Below the pieces are notes generated by a model. The model made no database searches. It was not told the origin of the DNA and was given only the letters and a program-made list of their open reading frames with translations. The translations under genes were made by a program, and so were the position numbers. From Parahoeflea alexandrii (GTDB taxonomy: Bacteria > Pseudomonadota > Alphaproteobacteria > Rhizobiales > Rhizobiaceae): a stretch of 64,000 bases of DNA. This document shows, one piece after another, positions 44,606 through 53,911 of this stretch. The stretch lies in the NCBI RefSeq assembly GCF_027214025.1, contig NZ_JAPWHB010000002.1:682001-746000 (forward strand). Direction: 5' to 3'. Numbering within the stretch: position 1 is the stretch's first letter; every line of letters begins with the position of its first letter.

Positions 44606-45949
44606 ATGACTAAGTTCCAGATCAATCGTCGTTCGCTGATCAAGTCAGGCGCCGCCATCGGCGCCGGCCTTGCGCTGCCAACGATCTTTACCAGCTCGGC
44701 CCGTGCGTATTTGAACGAGCCGAAGGGCGGCACCGTCACGCTCGGCTTCAACGTTCCGCAGACCGGCCCCTATGCTGACGAGGGCCTGGATGAATTGCGC
44801 GCCCAGGAGCTGGCTGTCCAGCACCTGAACGGCGAAGGCGACGGCGGCATGCTCAACACCTTCTCGTCGAAGGCTCTGAAGGGCAACGGCATTTTGGGCA
44901 AAAAAGTCCAGTTCGTCTCGGGCGACACACAGACCAAGTCTGACGCGGCACGTGCATCGGCCAAGTCGATGATCGAAAAAGACGGCGCCATCATGATCAA
45001 CGGCGGATCGTCCTCGGGTGTGGCCGTGGCCGTGCAGGGTCTCTGCCAGGAAGCCGGCGTGATCTTCATGGCCGGCCTGACCCACTCCAACGACACCACC
45101 GGCAAGGACAAGAAGCGCAACGGTTTCCGTCACTTCTTCAACGCCTACATGTCGGGCGCTGCTCTCGCTCCTGTGCTGGCAAAGGCTTACGGTACCGATC
45201 GCCGCGCCTACCACCTGACCGCAGACTACACTTGGGGCTGGACGCAGCAGGAATCGATCGCGACCGCGACCGAAGCCATGGGCTGGGAAACCGTCAACAA
45301 CGTGCTCACGCCGCTGGCTTCGACCGACTTCTCGTCCTACATCGCTCCGGTCCTCAACTCCGGCGCCGACGTGCTGATCCTGAACCACTACGGCGGCAAC
45401 ATGGTCAACTCGCTGACCAACGCGGTGCAGTTCGGCCTGCGCGACAAGATGGTCAACGGCAAGCAGTTCGAGATCATCGTTCCGCTCTACTCCGAACTGA
45501 TGGCGGCCGGTGCGGGCGCCAACGTGCGCGGGGTGTATGGTTCGATGAACTGGAACTGGCAGCTGCAGGACGAAGGCTCCAAGGCCTTCGTGAAGTCCTT
45601 CGGCGAAAAGTACGGCCGCCCGCCTTCGAACTCCGCGCACACCTGCTACGTCCAGACGCTGCTTTATGCGGATGCCTGCGAGCGGGCCGGAACCTTTGAT
45701 CCCTGCGGCGTCGTTGACGCACTCGAAGGCTTCGAGTTCGACGGCATGGGCAACGGTCCGACCCTCTACCGTGCCGACGACCACCAGTGCTTCAAGGACG
45801 TGCTGGTCATGAAGGGCACCGACAACCCGACCAACGAATACGACACGCTGGAAATTGTCGAAGTGACGCCGCGTGCGCAGGTCGAATATGCTCCGGATCA
45901 CCCGATGTTTGCCGGTGGCGATCTCGGCGCGTGCAACTCGGGCGCATAA
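44606..45949 (+). CDS. livJ: branched-chain-amino-acid-type ABC substrate-binding protein, Tat signal
   Basis: Periplasmic type I binding protein of 447 aa. A twin-arginine signal (NRRSLIKSGAAIGAGLALP) starts at residue 7. The fold begins VTLGFNVPQTGPYADEG, typical of the HAAT/urea/amide group, and mature cysteines (GLCQEAG, ADACERAG, DPCGVV, HQCFKD, LGACNSGA) may form disulfides. GGGAGGA precedes the ATG at 44606. First gene of a five-gene importer; ligand may be an amino acid, amide or an aromatic acid given the catabolic locus next door. Confidence 0.88.
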   Translation: MTKFQINRRSLIKSGAAIGAGLALPTIFTSSARAYLNEPKGGTVTLGFNVPQTGPYADEGLDELRAQELAVQHLNGEGDGGMLNTFSSKALKGNGILGKKVQFVSGDTQTKSDAARASAKSMIEKDGAIMINGGSSSGVAVAVQGLCQEAGVIFMAGLTHSNDTTGKDKKRNGFRHFFNAYMSGAALAPVLAKAYGTDRRAYHLTADYTWGWTQQESIATATEAMGWETVNNVLTPLASTDFSSYIAPVLNSGADVLILNHYGGNMVNSLTNAVQFGLRDKMVNGKQFEIIVPLYSELMAAGAGANVRGVYGSMNWNWQLQDEGSKAFVKSFGEKYGRPPSNSAHTCYVQTLLYADACERAGTFDPCGVVDALEGFEFDGMGNGPTLYRADDHQCFKDVLVMKGTDNPTNEYDTLEIVEVTPRAQVEYAPDHPMFAGGDLGACNSGA

Positions 45950-45965
45950 GCCACTCCACAAGTTT

Positions 45966-45996
45966 GCCGCGCCGCCTCATGGCGGCGCGGCTTTCT
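45966..45996 (+). terminator. stem-loop with short T-tract after livJ
   Basis: GCCGCGCCGCC (45966-45976) pairs perfectly with GGCGGCGCGGC (45981-45991) around TCAT, followed by TTTCT. It should cause partial termination after the binding-protein gene, so the permease and ATPase genes are transcribed less. Confidence 0.75.
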
Positions 45997-46059
45997 ACTT
46001 GAATTGGGACTAGAGCCGTCGCGCCCCTCGCGCGCGGTTTTATCGATGCGGGCTTCACT

Positions 46060-47091
46060 ATGGACGCAATCATTCTCCAGATTCTGAACGGTCTCGACAA
46101 AGGCAGCGCCTATGCCCTGATCGCGCTCGGACTGACACTCATTTTCGGCACCCTGGGCGTGGTCAACTTCGCCCACGGTGCCCTGTTCATGCTCGGCTCC
46201 TTCTGTGCCGTCACGCTTCAGAAAATCCTGTCGCTGTCCTTCACGGTGGAAGATCCGACCCAGAAGGACTTCCTGGGCAACCCCCTGAAAGTCGATACGC
46301 CCTACATCGTCAGCTGGTTTGGCGATGCGACCGGCAACGCTATTCTCAATTGGTCGGTCCCACTGGCCATATTGTTCGCCATACCCGTCATGCTGCTGGT
46401 CGGCTATGTGATGGAACGCGGCCTGATCAAGCATTTCTACAAGCGCCCCCATGCCGATCAGATCCTCGTCACCTTCGGCCTGGCCATCGTCATTCAGGAA
46501 ATCGTCAAGTATTTCTACGGCGCCAACCCGATCCCGACACCGGCTCCGGACATGTTCCGCGGCTCTCTTGATTTCGGCGTGCTCATCGGCTTCGCCCAGA
46601 ACGAGATCATCTATCCGTATTGGCGGCTTGTGTACTTCCTGTTCTCGGCAGTCATTATCAGCGCGGTCTTCGCCTTCCTGCGCTTCACCACATTCGGCAT
46701 GGTGGTTCGGGCCGGCATGGCCGACCGCGAGACCGTCGGCCTGCTCGGCATCAACATCGACAAGCGCTTCACCATCATGTTCGGCATCGCGGCCGCCGTG
46801 GCTGGCCTTGCCGGCGTCATGTACGCACCGATCAACTCGCCGAACTACCACATGGGCATGGACTTCCTGGTGCTGTCCTTCGTCGTGGTTGTCGTCGGCG
46901 GCATGGGTTCGCTGCCGGGCGCTGTCCTGGCCGGTTTCCTGCTCGGCATTCTCGAAAGCTTCGCCTCGATGAACGAGGTCAAGTCGATCATCCCGGGCAT
47001 CGACCAAATCATCATCTATTTTGTTGCAATCATCATCCTTTTGACCCGCCCGCGCGGTCTTATGGGTCGCAAAGGCGTGATGGAGGAATAA
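46060..47091 (+). CDS. livH: branched-chain-amino-acid-type ABC permease LivH
   Basis: Permease of 343 aa with about eight hydrophobic helices. NGLDKGSAYALIALGLTLIFGTLGVVNFAHG at the N-terminus and GGMGSLPGAVLAGFLLGILES near the C-terminus are the LivH hallmarks. Slightly longer than E. coli LivH because of an inserted segment at about residues 60-95. It is followed by livM after 3 bases. Confidence 0.92.
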   Translation: MDAIILQILNGLDKGSAYALIALGLTLIFGTLGVVNFAHGALFMLGSFCAVTLQKILSLSFTVEDPTQKDFLGNPLKVDTPYIVSWFGDATGNAILNWSVPLAILFAIPVMLLVGYVMERGLIKHFYKRPHADQILVTFGLAIVIQEIVKYFYGANPIPTPAPDMFRGSLDFGVLIGFAQNEIIYPYWRLVYFLFSAVIISAVFAFLRFTTFGMVVRAGMADRETVGLLGINIDKRFTIMFGIAAAVAGLAGVMYAPINSPNYHMGMDFLVLSFVVVVVGGMGSLPGAVLAGFLLGILESFASMNEVKSIIPGIDQIIIYFVAIIILLTRPRGLMGRKGVMEE

Positions 47092-47094
47092 TCC

Positions 47095-48300
47095 ATGCTG
47101 GGTCTGAGTAAGAAAGACACTACCTTTCTCCTCGTCGTTATTTTTCTGACGTTGGCGACACCGATTCTGCTTCAGCCGTTCCCCGAAAGCTCGGCGCTGG
47201 CGCAGTTCAACGCCGGGTATCCGGATCTGATGCAGCGTTTCGCGATCTTCGGAATTTTCGCGATCGGCTTCAACATCCTCTTCGGCCTGACCGGCTACCT
47301 TTCCTTCGGCCATGCCGCCTTCCTGGGTGTCGGATCCTACTCCGTCGTCTGGATGTACAAGCTGCTGAACTACAACGTGGTGCCGGGCCTTGTCCTTGCC
47401 ATCATCATGTCCGGTCTGTTTGCCCTCTTCATCGGCTACATCTCGCTGCGCCGCTCGGGGATCTACTTCTCGATCCTCACCTTGGCATTCGCGCAGATGT
47501 CGTTCAACCTAGCCTACTCGGTGCTGACACCGCTGACCAATGGCGAAACCGGCCTGCAGGTCTACAACAACGACCCGCAGGTGCTGATGAGCGAAGGCAG
47601 CCCGACCTCGCCACACTTCTTCGGCATCGTCATGAACGAAGCCACGAAGGTGGATGTCGGCGGTTGGCAGTTCACGTTCAGCAACGGTTATTACTTCTGC
47701 GCCATCATCGCCATCATTGTGTTCTATCTGTCGCTGCGGATCTTCCGTTCGCCATTCGGCATCATGCTGCGGGCGATCAAGACCAACCAGACCCGGATGA
47801 ACTACACCGGCCTCAATCCCCGTCCCTACACGCTTGCAGCCTTTGTGATCTCCGGAATGTACGCGGGTCTTGCCGGCGGATTGCTAGCCGCGATGGATCC
47901 GCTCGCCGGCGCCGAGCGCATGCAGTGGACGGCCTCGGGCGAAGTGGTGCTGATGACCATCCTCGGCGGTGCGGGCACGCTCATGGGTCCGGTGCTTGGC
48001 GCGGGGTTCATCAAGTACTTCGAAAACATCTTCTCCAAGATCAACGACAACATCCTGCACAGCTGGTTCTCGGCACTTCCCGATGGGCTGGAAGACTTCG
48101 TTGTCTTCGTCTTCCATCCCTTCATCGGCAAGGGCTGGAACCTGACGCTCGGTCTGCTGTTCATGCTGGTCGTCATCTTCCTGCCCGGTGGCCTGATCGA
48201 GGGCGGAACCCGGATCTGGAACGCGATTACCGGCAAGAACCGGAAGAAGAAGCGCGAAGATGCCGCGCATCACCCCAAGCCCACCAGCCACGTCAACTGA
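47095..48300 (+). CDS. livM: branched-chain-amino-acid-type ABC permease LivM
   Basis: Permease of 401 aa. [31 protein letters not shown] and [20 protein letters not shown] are typical, with eight to nine helices and a basic C-terminal tail ([15 protein letters not shown]). It forms the channel with LivH. Confidence 0.92.
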   Translation: MLGLSKKDTTFLLVVIFLTLATPILLQPFPESSALAQFNAGYPDLMQRFAIFGIFAIGFNILFGLTGYLSFGHAAFLGVGSYSVVWMYKLLNYNVVPGLVLAIIMSGLFALFIGYISLRRSGIYFSILTLAFAQMSFNLAYSVLTPLTNGETGLQVYNNDPQVLMSEGSPTSPHFFGIVMNEATKVDVGGWQFTFSNGYYFCAIIAIIVFYLSLRIFRSPFGIMLRAIKTNQTRMNYTGLNPRPYTLAAFVISGMYAGLAGGLLAAMDPLAGAERMQWTASGEVVLMTILGGAGTLMGPVLGAGFIKYFENIFSKINDNILHSWFSALPDGLEDFVVFVFHPFIGKGWNLTLGLLFMLVVIFLPGGLIEGGTRIWNAITGKNRKKKREDAAHHPKPTSHVN

Positions 48301-48318
48301 TCCGCGGAGATATCAGAT

Positions 48319-49073
<755 letters not shown>

Positions 49074-49077
<4 letters not shown>

Positions 49078-49862
49078 GCCAGCTCGAACTCGACAGGGGC
49101 GTTGCAAACAACGACCGCCCCGATTTCTCGAAAAACGCCAACCATGCCGCAACCGCGCCGGCTTTTCTCGCGGTGCACGACATCCACGCCTATTACGGCG
49201 AGAGCTACATCGTGCAGGGCGTCAGCTTCAACGTCCATGAGGGCGAGATTCTCGCCCTGCTCGGCCGCAACGGCGCCGGCAAGACCTCGACGCTGCGCGC
49301 CATCGCCCAGATCGGCTCGCCGATGATGACCCACGGCGAGGTCTGGCTGGACCACCAGCCGCTGCACCGGATGAGCTCGCACGAGGCGTCCCGCGCCGGC
49401 CTGTCGCTGGTTCCAGAAGACCGCCGCATCATTCCCGGACTGACGGTCGAGGAGAACATCCAACTGGCCCAGATCGCGCCGCCGATCGGCTGGTCGATCG
49501 AGCGGATTTATGAGCTGTTTCCACGCCTCGGCGAACGCCGCAAGCAGGAAGGGGTGACCCTGTCGGGCGGCGAGCAGCAAATGCTGTCGATCGGCCGTGC
49601 ACTCGCCCGCGACATCAAGGTGCTCCTCCTCGACGAGCCTTACGAAGGTCTCGCGCCCGTCATCGTCGACGAGATCGAAAAGACGCTGAACATCATCAAG
49701 CAGCAGGGCATCACCACGATCCTGGTCGAGCAGAACGCCGTCCGCGCCCTGAAACTCGCCGATCGTGCGGTGATCCTGGAATCGGGCGGAGTCGTGTACG
49801 ACGGCACCGCCAAGGAAGTGCTGGAGAACGAGCAGCTGCGCCACGATTACCTGGCGATCTGA
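49074..49862 (+). CDS. livF: branched-chain-amino-acid-type ABC ATPase LivF
   Basis: ATPase of 262 aa. A 25-residue N-terminal extension precedes the domain; Walker A GRNGAGKTS near 65, signature LSGGEQQMLSIGRAL, Walker B VLLLDEPYEGLAP. The last gene of the operon, followed by a clear terminator. Confidence 0.92.
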
Positions 49863-49922
49863 CAGGCACCAAATCCGGTGGTTCAGACCGGGCGCTGCCG
49901 ATGTGATCCTTCGGACAACAAC

Positions 49923-49949
49923 CAAATCGCGCCTTCCGGGCGCGATTTG
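49923..49949 (+). terminator. hairpin terminator after livF
   Basis: CAAATCGCGCC (49923-49933) pairs with GGCGCGATTTG (49939-49949) around a 5-base loop, with TTTG/TTTCC following. Placed 60 bases after the livF stop, before the convergent SDR gene; it can serve both strands. Confidence 0.8.
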
Positions 49950-49981
49950 TTTCCGCGGAGTCCGGCGGCGAGCCCGCCCGC

Positions 49982-50707
49982 CTACAGGTTGATCATGCCG
50001 ATGCTGGTGCCACCGCAGACATAGAGTGTCTGCCCGGTGACAAAGCCGCTCGACGGATCGCAGAAGAACAGGAACGCATTGCTGACATCGTCGACCGATC
50101 CCAGCCGTCCGACCGGGATCCTGTTGGCAAGATCTGCCTCGCGGTCGCTGCCTTTCGGGATGATGCCCCAGAAATTGTCGGTCTGGATCGGCCCCGGCGC
50201 CACCACATTGACGGTGATGCCATGCGGCGCCAGTTCCAGCGCCCAGGTCCGCGCCATGCCGATCATCCCGGCCTTGGTGGCGGAATAGGCAGTGCGCGTC
50301 GGCACGCCAAGCGCCGCGCGCGAGCCGTTGAACATCACCCGGCCGAATTTCTTCGCCTTCATCGACGGCAGGAAGCCCTGCAGCAGCATCAGCGCCGATC
50401 CAAGGTGCAGTTGCGCCAGACCGGTGATGTCCTCCGGCTTGGCCTCTTCCACCAGGTTGGGCCAGATCAGGCCCGCATTGTGAACGAAGTGGGTGACGGC
50501 ATGGTCGGCGACGATGCGGGAGGTGGCGGCTTTCACCGCCTCCGCATCGAGCAGATCGCATTCCAGGCTGACGAGCCGCTCATGCTCCCACTCAGGCGCA
50601 TTACGCGACAGGTTGATCACCGTGTAGCCGCGCTCGAGCAGTTTGCCGGCCAGGTCCGCGCCGATCCCCTTGGACGCGCCGGTGATGACGGCGGTGTATT
50701 CGCTCAT
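49982..50707 (-). CDS. SDR-family oxidoreductase (3-oxoacyl-reductase-like)
   Basis: Classical short-chain dehydrogenase (241 aa). TGASKGIG near residue 9, NAG near 77, active-site YSATK near 140 and VNVVAPGPI are intact, so the enzyme should be active with NAD(P). The ATG at 50707 overlaps the cyclase-gene stop as ATGA and has GGAG upstream. Last gene of the eight-gene leftward Rieske operon; it may oxidise or reduce a hydroxy or dihydrodiol intermediate. Confidence 0.88.
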   Translation of the reverse strand: MSEYTAVITGASKGIGADLAGKLLERGYTVINLSRNAPEWEHERLVSLECDLLDAEAVKAATSRIVADHAVTHFVHNAGLIWPNLVEEAKPEDITGLAQLHLGSALMLLQGFLPSMKAKKFGRVMFNGSRAALGVPTRTAYSATKAGMIGMARTWALELAPHGITVNVVAPGPIQTDNFWGIIPKGSDREADLANRIPVGRLGSVDDVSNAFLFFCDPSSGFVTGQTLYVCGGTSIGMINL

Positions 50708-51501
50708 GCTCTTTCTCCAGAACCTGTCCGTACGGGCACCAGCGCCAGCACCCTGAGCGGGCTGCCGGTGCCGCCCTTGATCTTCAGCGGCGGCGCGATC
50801 AGCATCGCGCCCGTCGGCGGCAGCCGGTCGAGATTGGATAGGCATTGCAGCCCGTACTTTCCCGCCCCATGGAGCAGGTAATGCGCCGGATAGGGTGGCG
50901 AGTAATGCGACCCCTGCCCCGCATCGGTGCCAACCGTCTCGGTTCCGAAGCCGCGAATATCCCTGGCCAGCAAGGCCTCGATCGCCGCTGGAGTGGGCCC
51001 CGGTGAATGCGGCCCGTCGTCAGCCATGTTGAGATACTCGGCGCCGCGCCGTTTCGACCAGTCTGTGCGCATCAGCACCCAGCTGTCCGCCGGAATCGGG
51101 CCATGCTCGGCCTCCCAGGCGTCGATGATCTCCGGCGTCAGCTCGAAATCATCGTTGCGCGCAGCACCTTCGGAGCAATCGATCACCACCACCGGCCCGA
51201 CGAAAACCGAGGGATCGATTTCATCGACAGCGCCATTGGCGACGTCGCGGCCCGACACCCAGTGGATCGGCGCATCGAAATGCGTGCCGGTATGTTCGTT
51301 CATCGAGATATTGTGCCATTTCCATGCCGGCCCACGGCCGTCATAGGCAGAGACTTCCTCCATCCGGAACCGGGCGCACTGGCCGAATTCCGGCGGCAGC
51401 ACAATCACCGGGAAATCCGGATCCAGCGTGTGGGTCAGATCGACAATTTCAACCGAGCCGTCAGCAAGTGCCGCGGCAAGTCCTTCGAGTGGATTGCTCA
51501 T
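50704..51501 (-). CDS. cyclase-family metal-dependent hydrolase
   Basis: Protein of 265 aa in the cyclase/kynurenine-formamidase family. The metal site HTGTHFDAPIHW is near residue 70, with DLTHTL near the N-terminus and a C-terminal hydrophobic block. Relatives hydrolyse arylformamides or act in degradation of aromatics and isatin. Its start overlaps the DUF35-SDR stop by one base. Substrate unknown. Confidence 0.85.
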   Translation of the reverse strand: MSNPLEGLAAALADGSVEIVDLTHTLDPDFPVIVLPPEFGQCARFRMEEVSAYDGRGPAWKWHNISMNEHTGTHFDAPIHWVSGRDVANGAVDEIDPSVFVGPVVVIDCSEGAARNDDFELTPEIIDAWEAEHGPIPADSWVLMRTDWSKRRGAEYLNMADDGPHSPGPTPAAIEALLARDIRGFGTETVGTDAGQGSHYSPPYPAHYLLHGAGKYGLQCLSNLDRLPPTGAMLIAPPLKIKGGTGSPLRVLALVPVRTGSGERA

Positions 51502-52745
51502 CAGGCCCCTCCCGCCAGTTCACGTTCCAGAACCTTGGGATCACGCCGCCAGCGCTCCTCCAGATCTTTCGCGACATCTCCGCAATAGACATCCTCGAGC
51601 CCTTCGCAGAGCGCTTCGACGATGGACTTGGAGAGTACTTTCGGCGCCACTTTCGGCGGTGGCAGCGGTTGATGCCATTCGTCATCGGTCGGCCCGGCAA
51701 AGACATTGATCACCCTGAGTCCCGAAGCGCGGAACTCGGCCCTCAGCGTCTGGCTGATCGACAGCGCCGCCGCCTGGCTGGCCGAAAACGCGCCATACTG
51801 CGGGTCAGCCGACAGGGCGTGCACCGACAGGAGATTGACGAAGGCAACGGCGGAATTGACGCCGTCAGCGGTGCGCGACGCCATCCCCGGGCCGAAGGCC
51901 TGCGCCAGCCGCATCAGCCCCAGCGCATTGATCTCGAATTCTTCACGCGCGAACACCGTGTCGGAGCCGAGCACGCCACCGGGCCGCACATGCCGCGCGG
52001 TGTTGATCAGGATATCGGTCTTGCCGCCGATCTCTGCCGCCAGTTTCTTCACCGACGACGGGTCGGAAACATCGAGCGGCATCACCGACACCCGCTCCAG
52101 CGCAGCGATCGCCGCATGATCCGAGCCGCGCCGCCAGCTTTCGGACTCCCCGACAAAGATGTGCGACGCGCCCGCTTTCAGCAGCGCCTCGATCAGAGGC
52201 CCTGTCGCCGGCGACCTGATGTCGGTGATCAGCACCCGCCGGTGTTTCGGGTGCGCGGTGAGCTCGCGCAATTGCGGATCGTCCTCCATGTCGGGACTCC
52301 TTTCCTGGGGCAGAGCGATCATCACGCCCTGTCCGGCCTTGTCGAGCTTGAGATCCATGCGAATTGTGTCGCCACGGCCGACATCGCCGTGCAGATGGCA
52401 CAGAACCGTCGGCCCGGCCGCGAGCCGCACCAGGCCGGAACGCCACGGCAGCCGCTCGCGGTAATAGGGATCGGGCGAGGCGTGAATGCGGGTCTCGGCG
52501 ATCACCGTTCCGTCCCGCGCCGTCTCGCGCCAGGCGAGATCAACCGAGAGGCAGGTGCAGCATGCATCGCGCGGCGGATACTGGACAGTTCCGCACGCTT
52601 CGCAATGCTGCAGCGAAAACACGCCCCGCGCCGCGGCGGACGTCAGCCCCAGCGCCGCCCGCGAACGCATCTGCGGCGGCAGTGTCGGCACCATCTGGCG
52701 CAGTTGCGGGTTTTTCTTTTGCGGCGGCAGAAGCTTTTCGGTCAT
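51501..52745 (-). CDS. DUF35 (Zn-ribbon/OB-fold) protein fused to a degenerate SDR domain
   Basis: Two-domain protein of 414 aa. Residues about 35-150 form a DUF35 module with zinc-ribbon cysteines C48, C51, C62 and C65 and an OB-fold. Residues about 165-400 form an SDR-like domain in which the glycine motif is absent (TDIRSPATGP) and the catalytic Tyr and Lys are replaced (FSASQ at 320-324 instead of YSASK). The SDR part is thus probably not a dehydrogenase. DUF35 proteins pair with thiolase-fold partners, and such a gene lies immediately upstream with a 4-base overlap. Confidence 0.85.
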   Translation of the reverse strand: MTEKLLPPQKKNPQLRQMVPTLPPQMRSRAALGLTSAAARGVFSLQHCEACGTVQYPPRDACCTCLSVDLAWRETARDGTVIAETRIHASPDPYYRERLPWRSGLVRLAAGPTVLCHLHGDVGRGDTIRMDLKLDKAGQGVMIALPQERSPDMEDDPQLRELTAHPKHRRVLITDIRSPATGPLIEALLKAGASHIFVGESESWRRGSDHAAIAALERVSVMPLDVSDPSSVKKLAAEIGGKTDILINTARHVRPGGVLGSDTVFAREEFEINALGLMRLAQAFGPGMASRTADGVNSAVAFVNLLSVHALSADPQYGAFSASQAAALSISQTLRAEFRASGLRVINVFAGPTDDEWHQPLPPPKVAPKVLSKSIVEALCEGLEDVYCGDVAKDLEERWRRDPKVLERELAGGA

Positions 52746-53911
52746 GCACCCTCTCCCGTCAGGATCGTCGCCGATGAACACAAGCCCCGGTCGTAATTGA
52801 TCATCCCGAACCCCGACACCATCGCGGTCCGGGCCTTGGCAACCTGCGTGCCGCCGGCCTGGCCGGTGACCTGCCTGATCGCCTCGACCAGCCCGAGATA
52901 ACCGCCGGCGGCGCCCGCCTGCCCGGCAGACAGCTGCCCGCCCGAGGTGTTGTGCGGAAAGTCGCCGGTGATCGTCAGGTCGTGTTCGCGCACGAAGCGC
53001 GCTCCCTCGCCCTTGGCGCAAAACCCCAGATCCTCGAACTGCATCATCGAGATCACCGGGTAATCATCATAGGTCTGCAGCAGATCTATGGCTTCAGGCC
53101 CGCAACCCGCCATCCCGTAGAGCTCGTCGATGTCCATCGCCCAGCCGCCGCGCAGCTGAACCGGGTCCTCGGGAAAGGCGTTGTGCCGCTCGATCGTGGC
53201 CGAGATCCTCGCATAGGCGAGACCGCGCTTCTGCGCCTCCTCCTCACGCATCACCAGAAAGCCTTCGGCGCCTGCGCAGGGCATGACGCAATCGAACAGT
53301 CCGAACGGTTCGGAAATCGGCCGGGCGGAGAGATATTGCTCAAGCGTGAGCGGCGATTTCATCATGGCGTTGGGATAGTTCAGCGCATTGGCGCGCTGGG
53401 CCACCGCGATGCGGCCGAAGTCCTCGCGCGTCACCCCGTACTCGGCCATGTAGGCGTCAGCGATCAGCGCGAAACTGGCATTCGGCCCGCCCGATCCGTA
53501 GGGATAGGAGGCATCCATCGCAAAGCGCGAGAACGAAGACAGCAGCTGCCGGAAACTGTCGATCCGGTTGGCATCCCCGGCAATGCAGGCGACCACGTCG
53601 ACGTCACCGACCTGCACCGCGCGCGCGGCACGCCTCAGCGCCACCACCCCGCTGGCGCCGCCCATCGGAATGCTGTCAAGCCATCGCGGACTCACTCCCA
53701 GATGCTGGGTCAGCCCCACAGGCGTGTCGGGAAACAGCGTGAAACTGGAGACCGAGAACCCGTCCAGCTCCCGCGGTGAAAGCCCCGCCACTTCGAGCGT
53801 CTGCTTCAGCGCACGCGCGATCCACCAGTGCGCGGTTTCCTGCGAATAACGGACATAGGGCACCGAGACAGGCGCGGTCAAAACCACCCCGTCGTAACTC
53901 TGCCGCTTCAC
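52742..53911 (-). CDS. thiolase-fold protein lacking thiolase catalytic residues (Ltp2-like)
   Basis: Thiolase/SCP2-like protein of 389 aa. The nucleophile-Cys site reads GGASG (residues 84-88) with no Cys, and the GHP box reads GQAGAAG, so the catalytic His is also missing. NTSGGQLS is kept. This pattern, with the DUF35 partner next to it, resembles the steroid side-chain retro-aldolase Ltp2/ChsH2 rather than a thiolase. The GTG at 53911 overlaps the ligase stop as GTGA. A C-C lyase role on an acyl-CoA is inference. Confidence 0.82.
   Translation of the reverse strand: MKRQSYDGVVLTAPVSVPYVRYSQETAHWWIARALKQTLEVAGLSPRELDGFSVSSFTLFPDTPVGLTQHLGVSPRWLDSIPMGGASGVVALRRAARAVQVGDVDVVACIAGDANRIDSFRQLLSSFSRFAMDASYPYGSGGPNASFALIADAYMAEYGVTREDFGRIAVAQRANALNYPNAMMKSPLTLEQYLSARPISEPFGLFDCVMPCAGAEGFLVMREEEAQKRGLAYARISATIERHNAFPEDPVQLRGGWAMDIDELYGMAGCGPEAIDLLQTYDDYPVISMMQFEDLGFCAKGEGARFVREHDLTITGDFPHNTSGGQLSAGQAGAAGGYLGLVEAIRQVTGQAGGTQVAKARTAMVSGFGMINYDRGLCSSATILTGEGA

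Noticed and set aside
45898-47313. 471-residue minus-strand open frame over livH and livM
   Set aside because: Very Glu/Asp/His-rich antisense frame with no domain; the permeases are unambiguous.
52742-53911. Annotation as acetyl-CoA acetyltransferase
   Set aside because: The catalytic Cys and the GHP His are both missing, so thiolysis is not expected.
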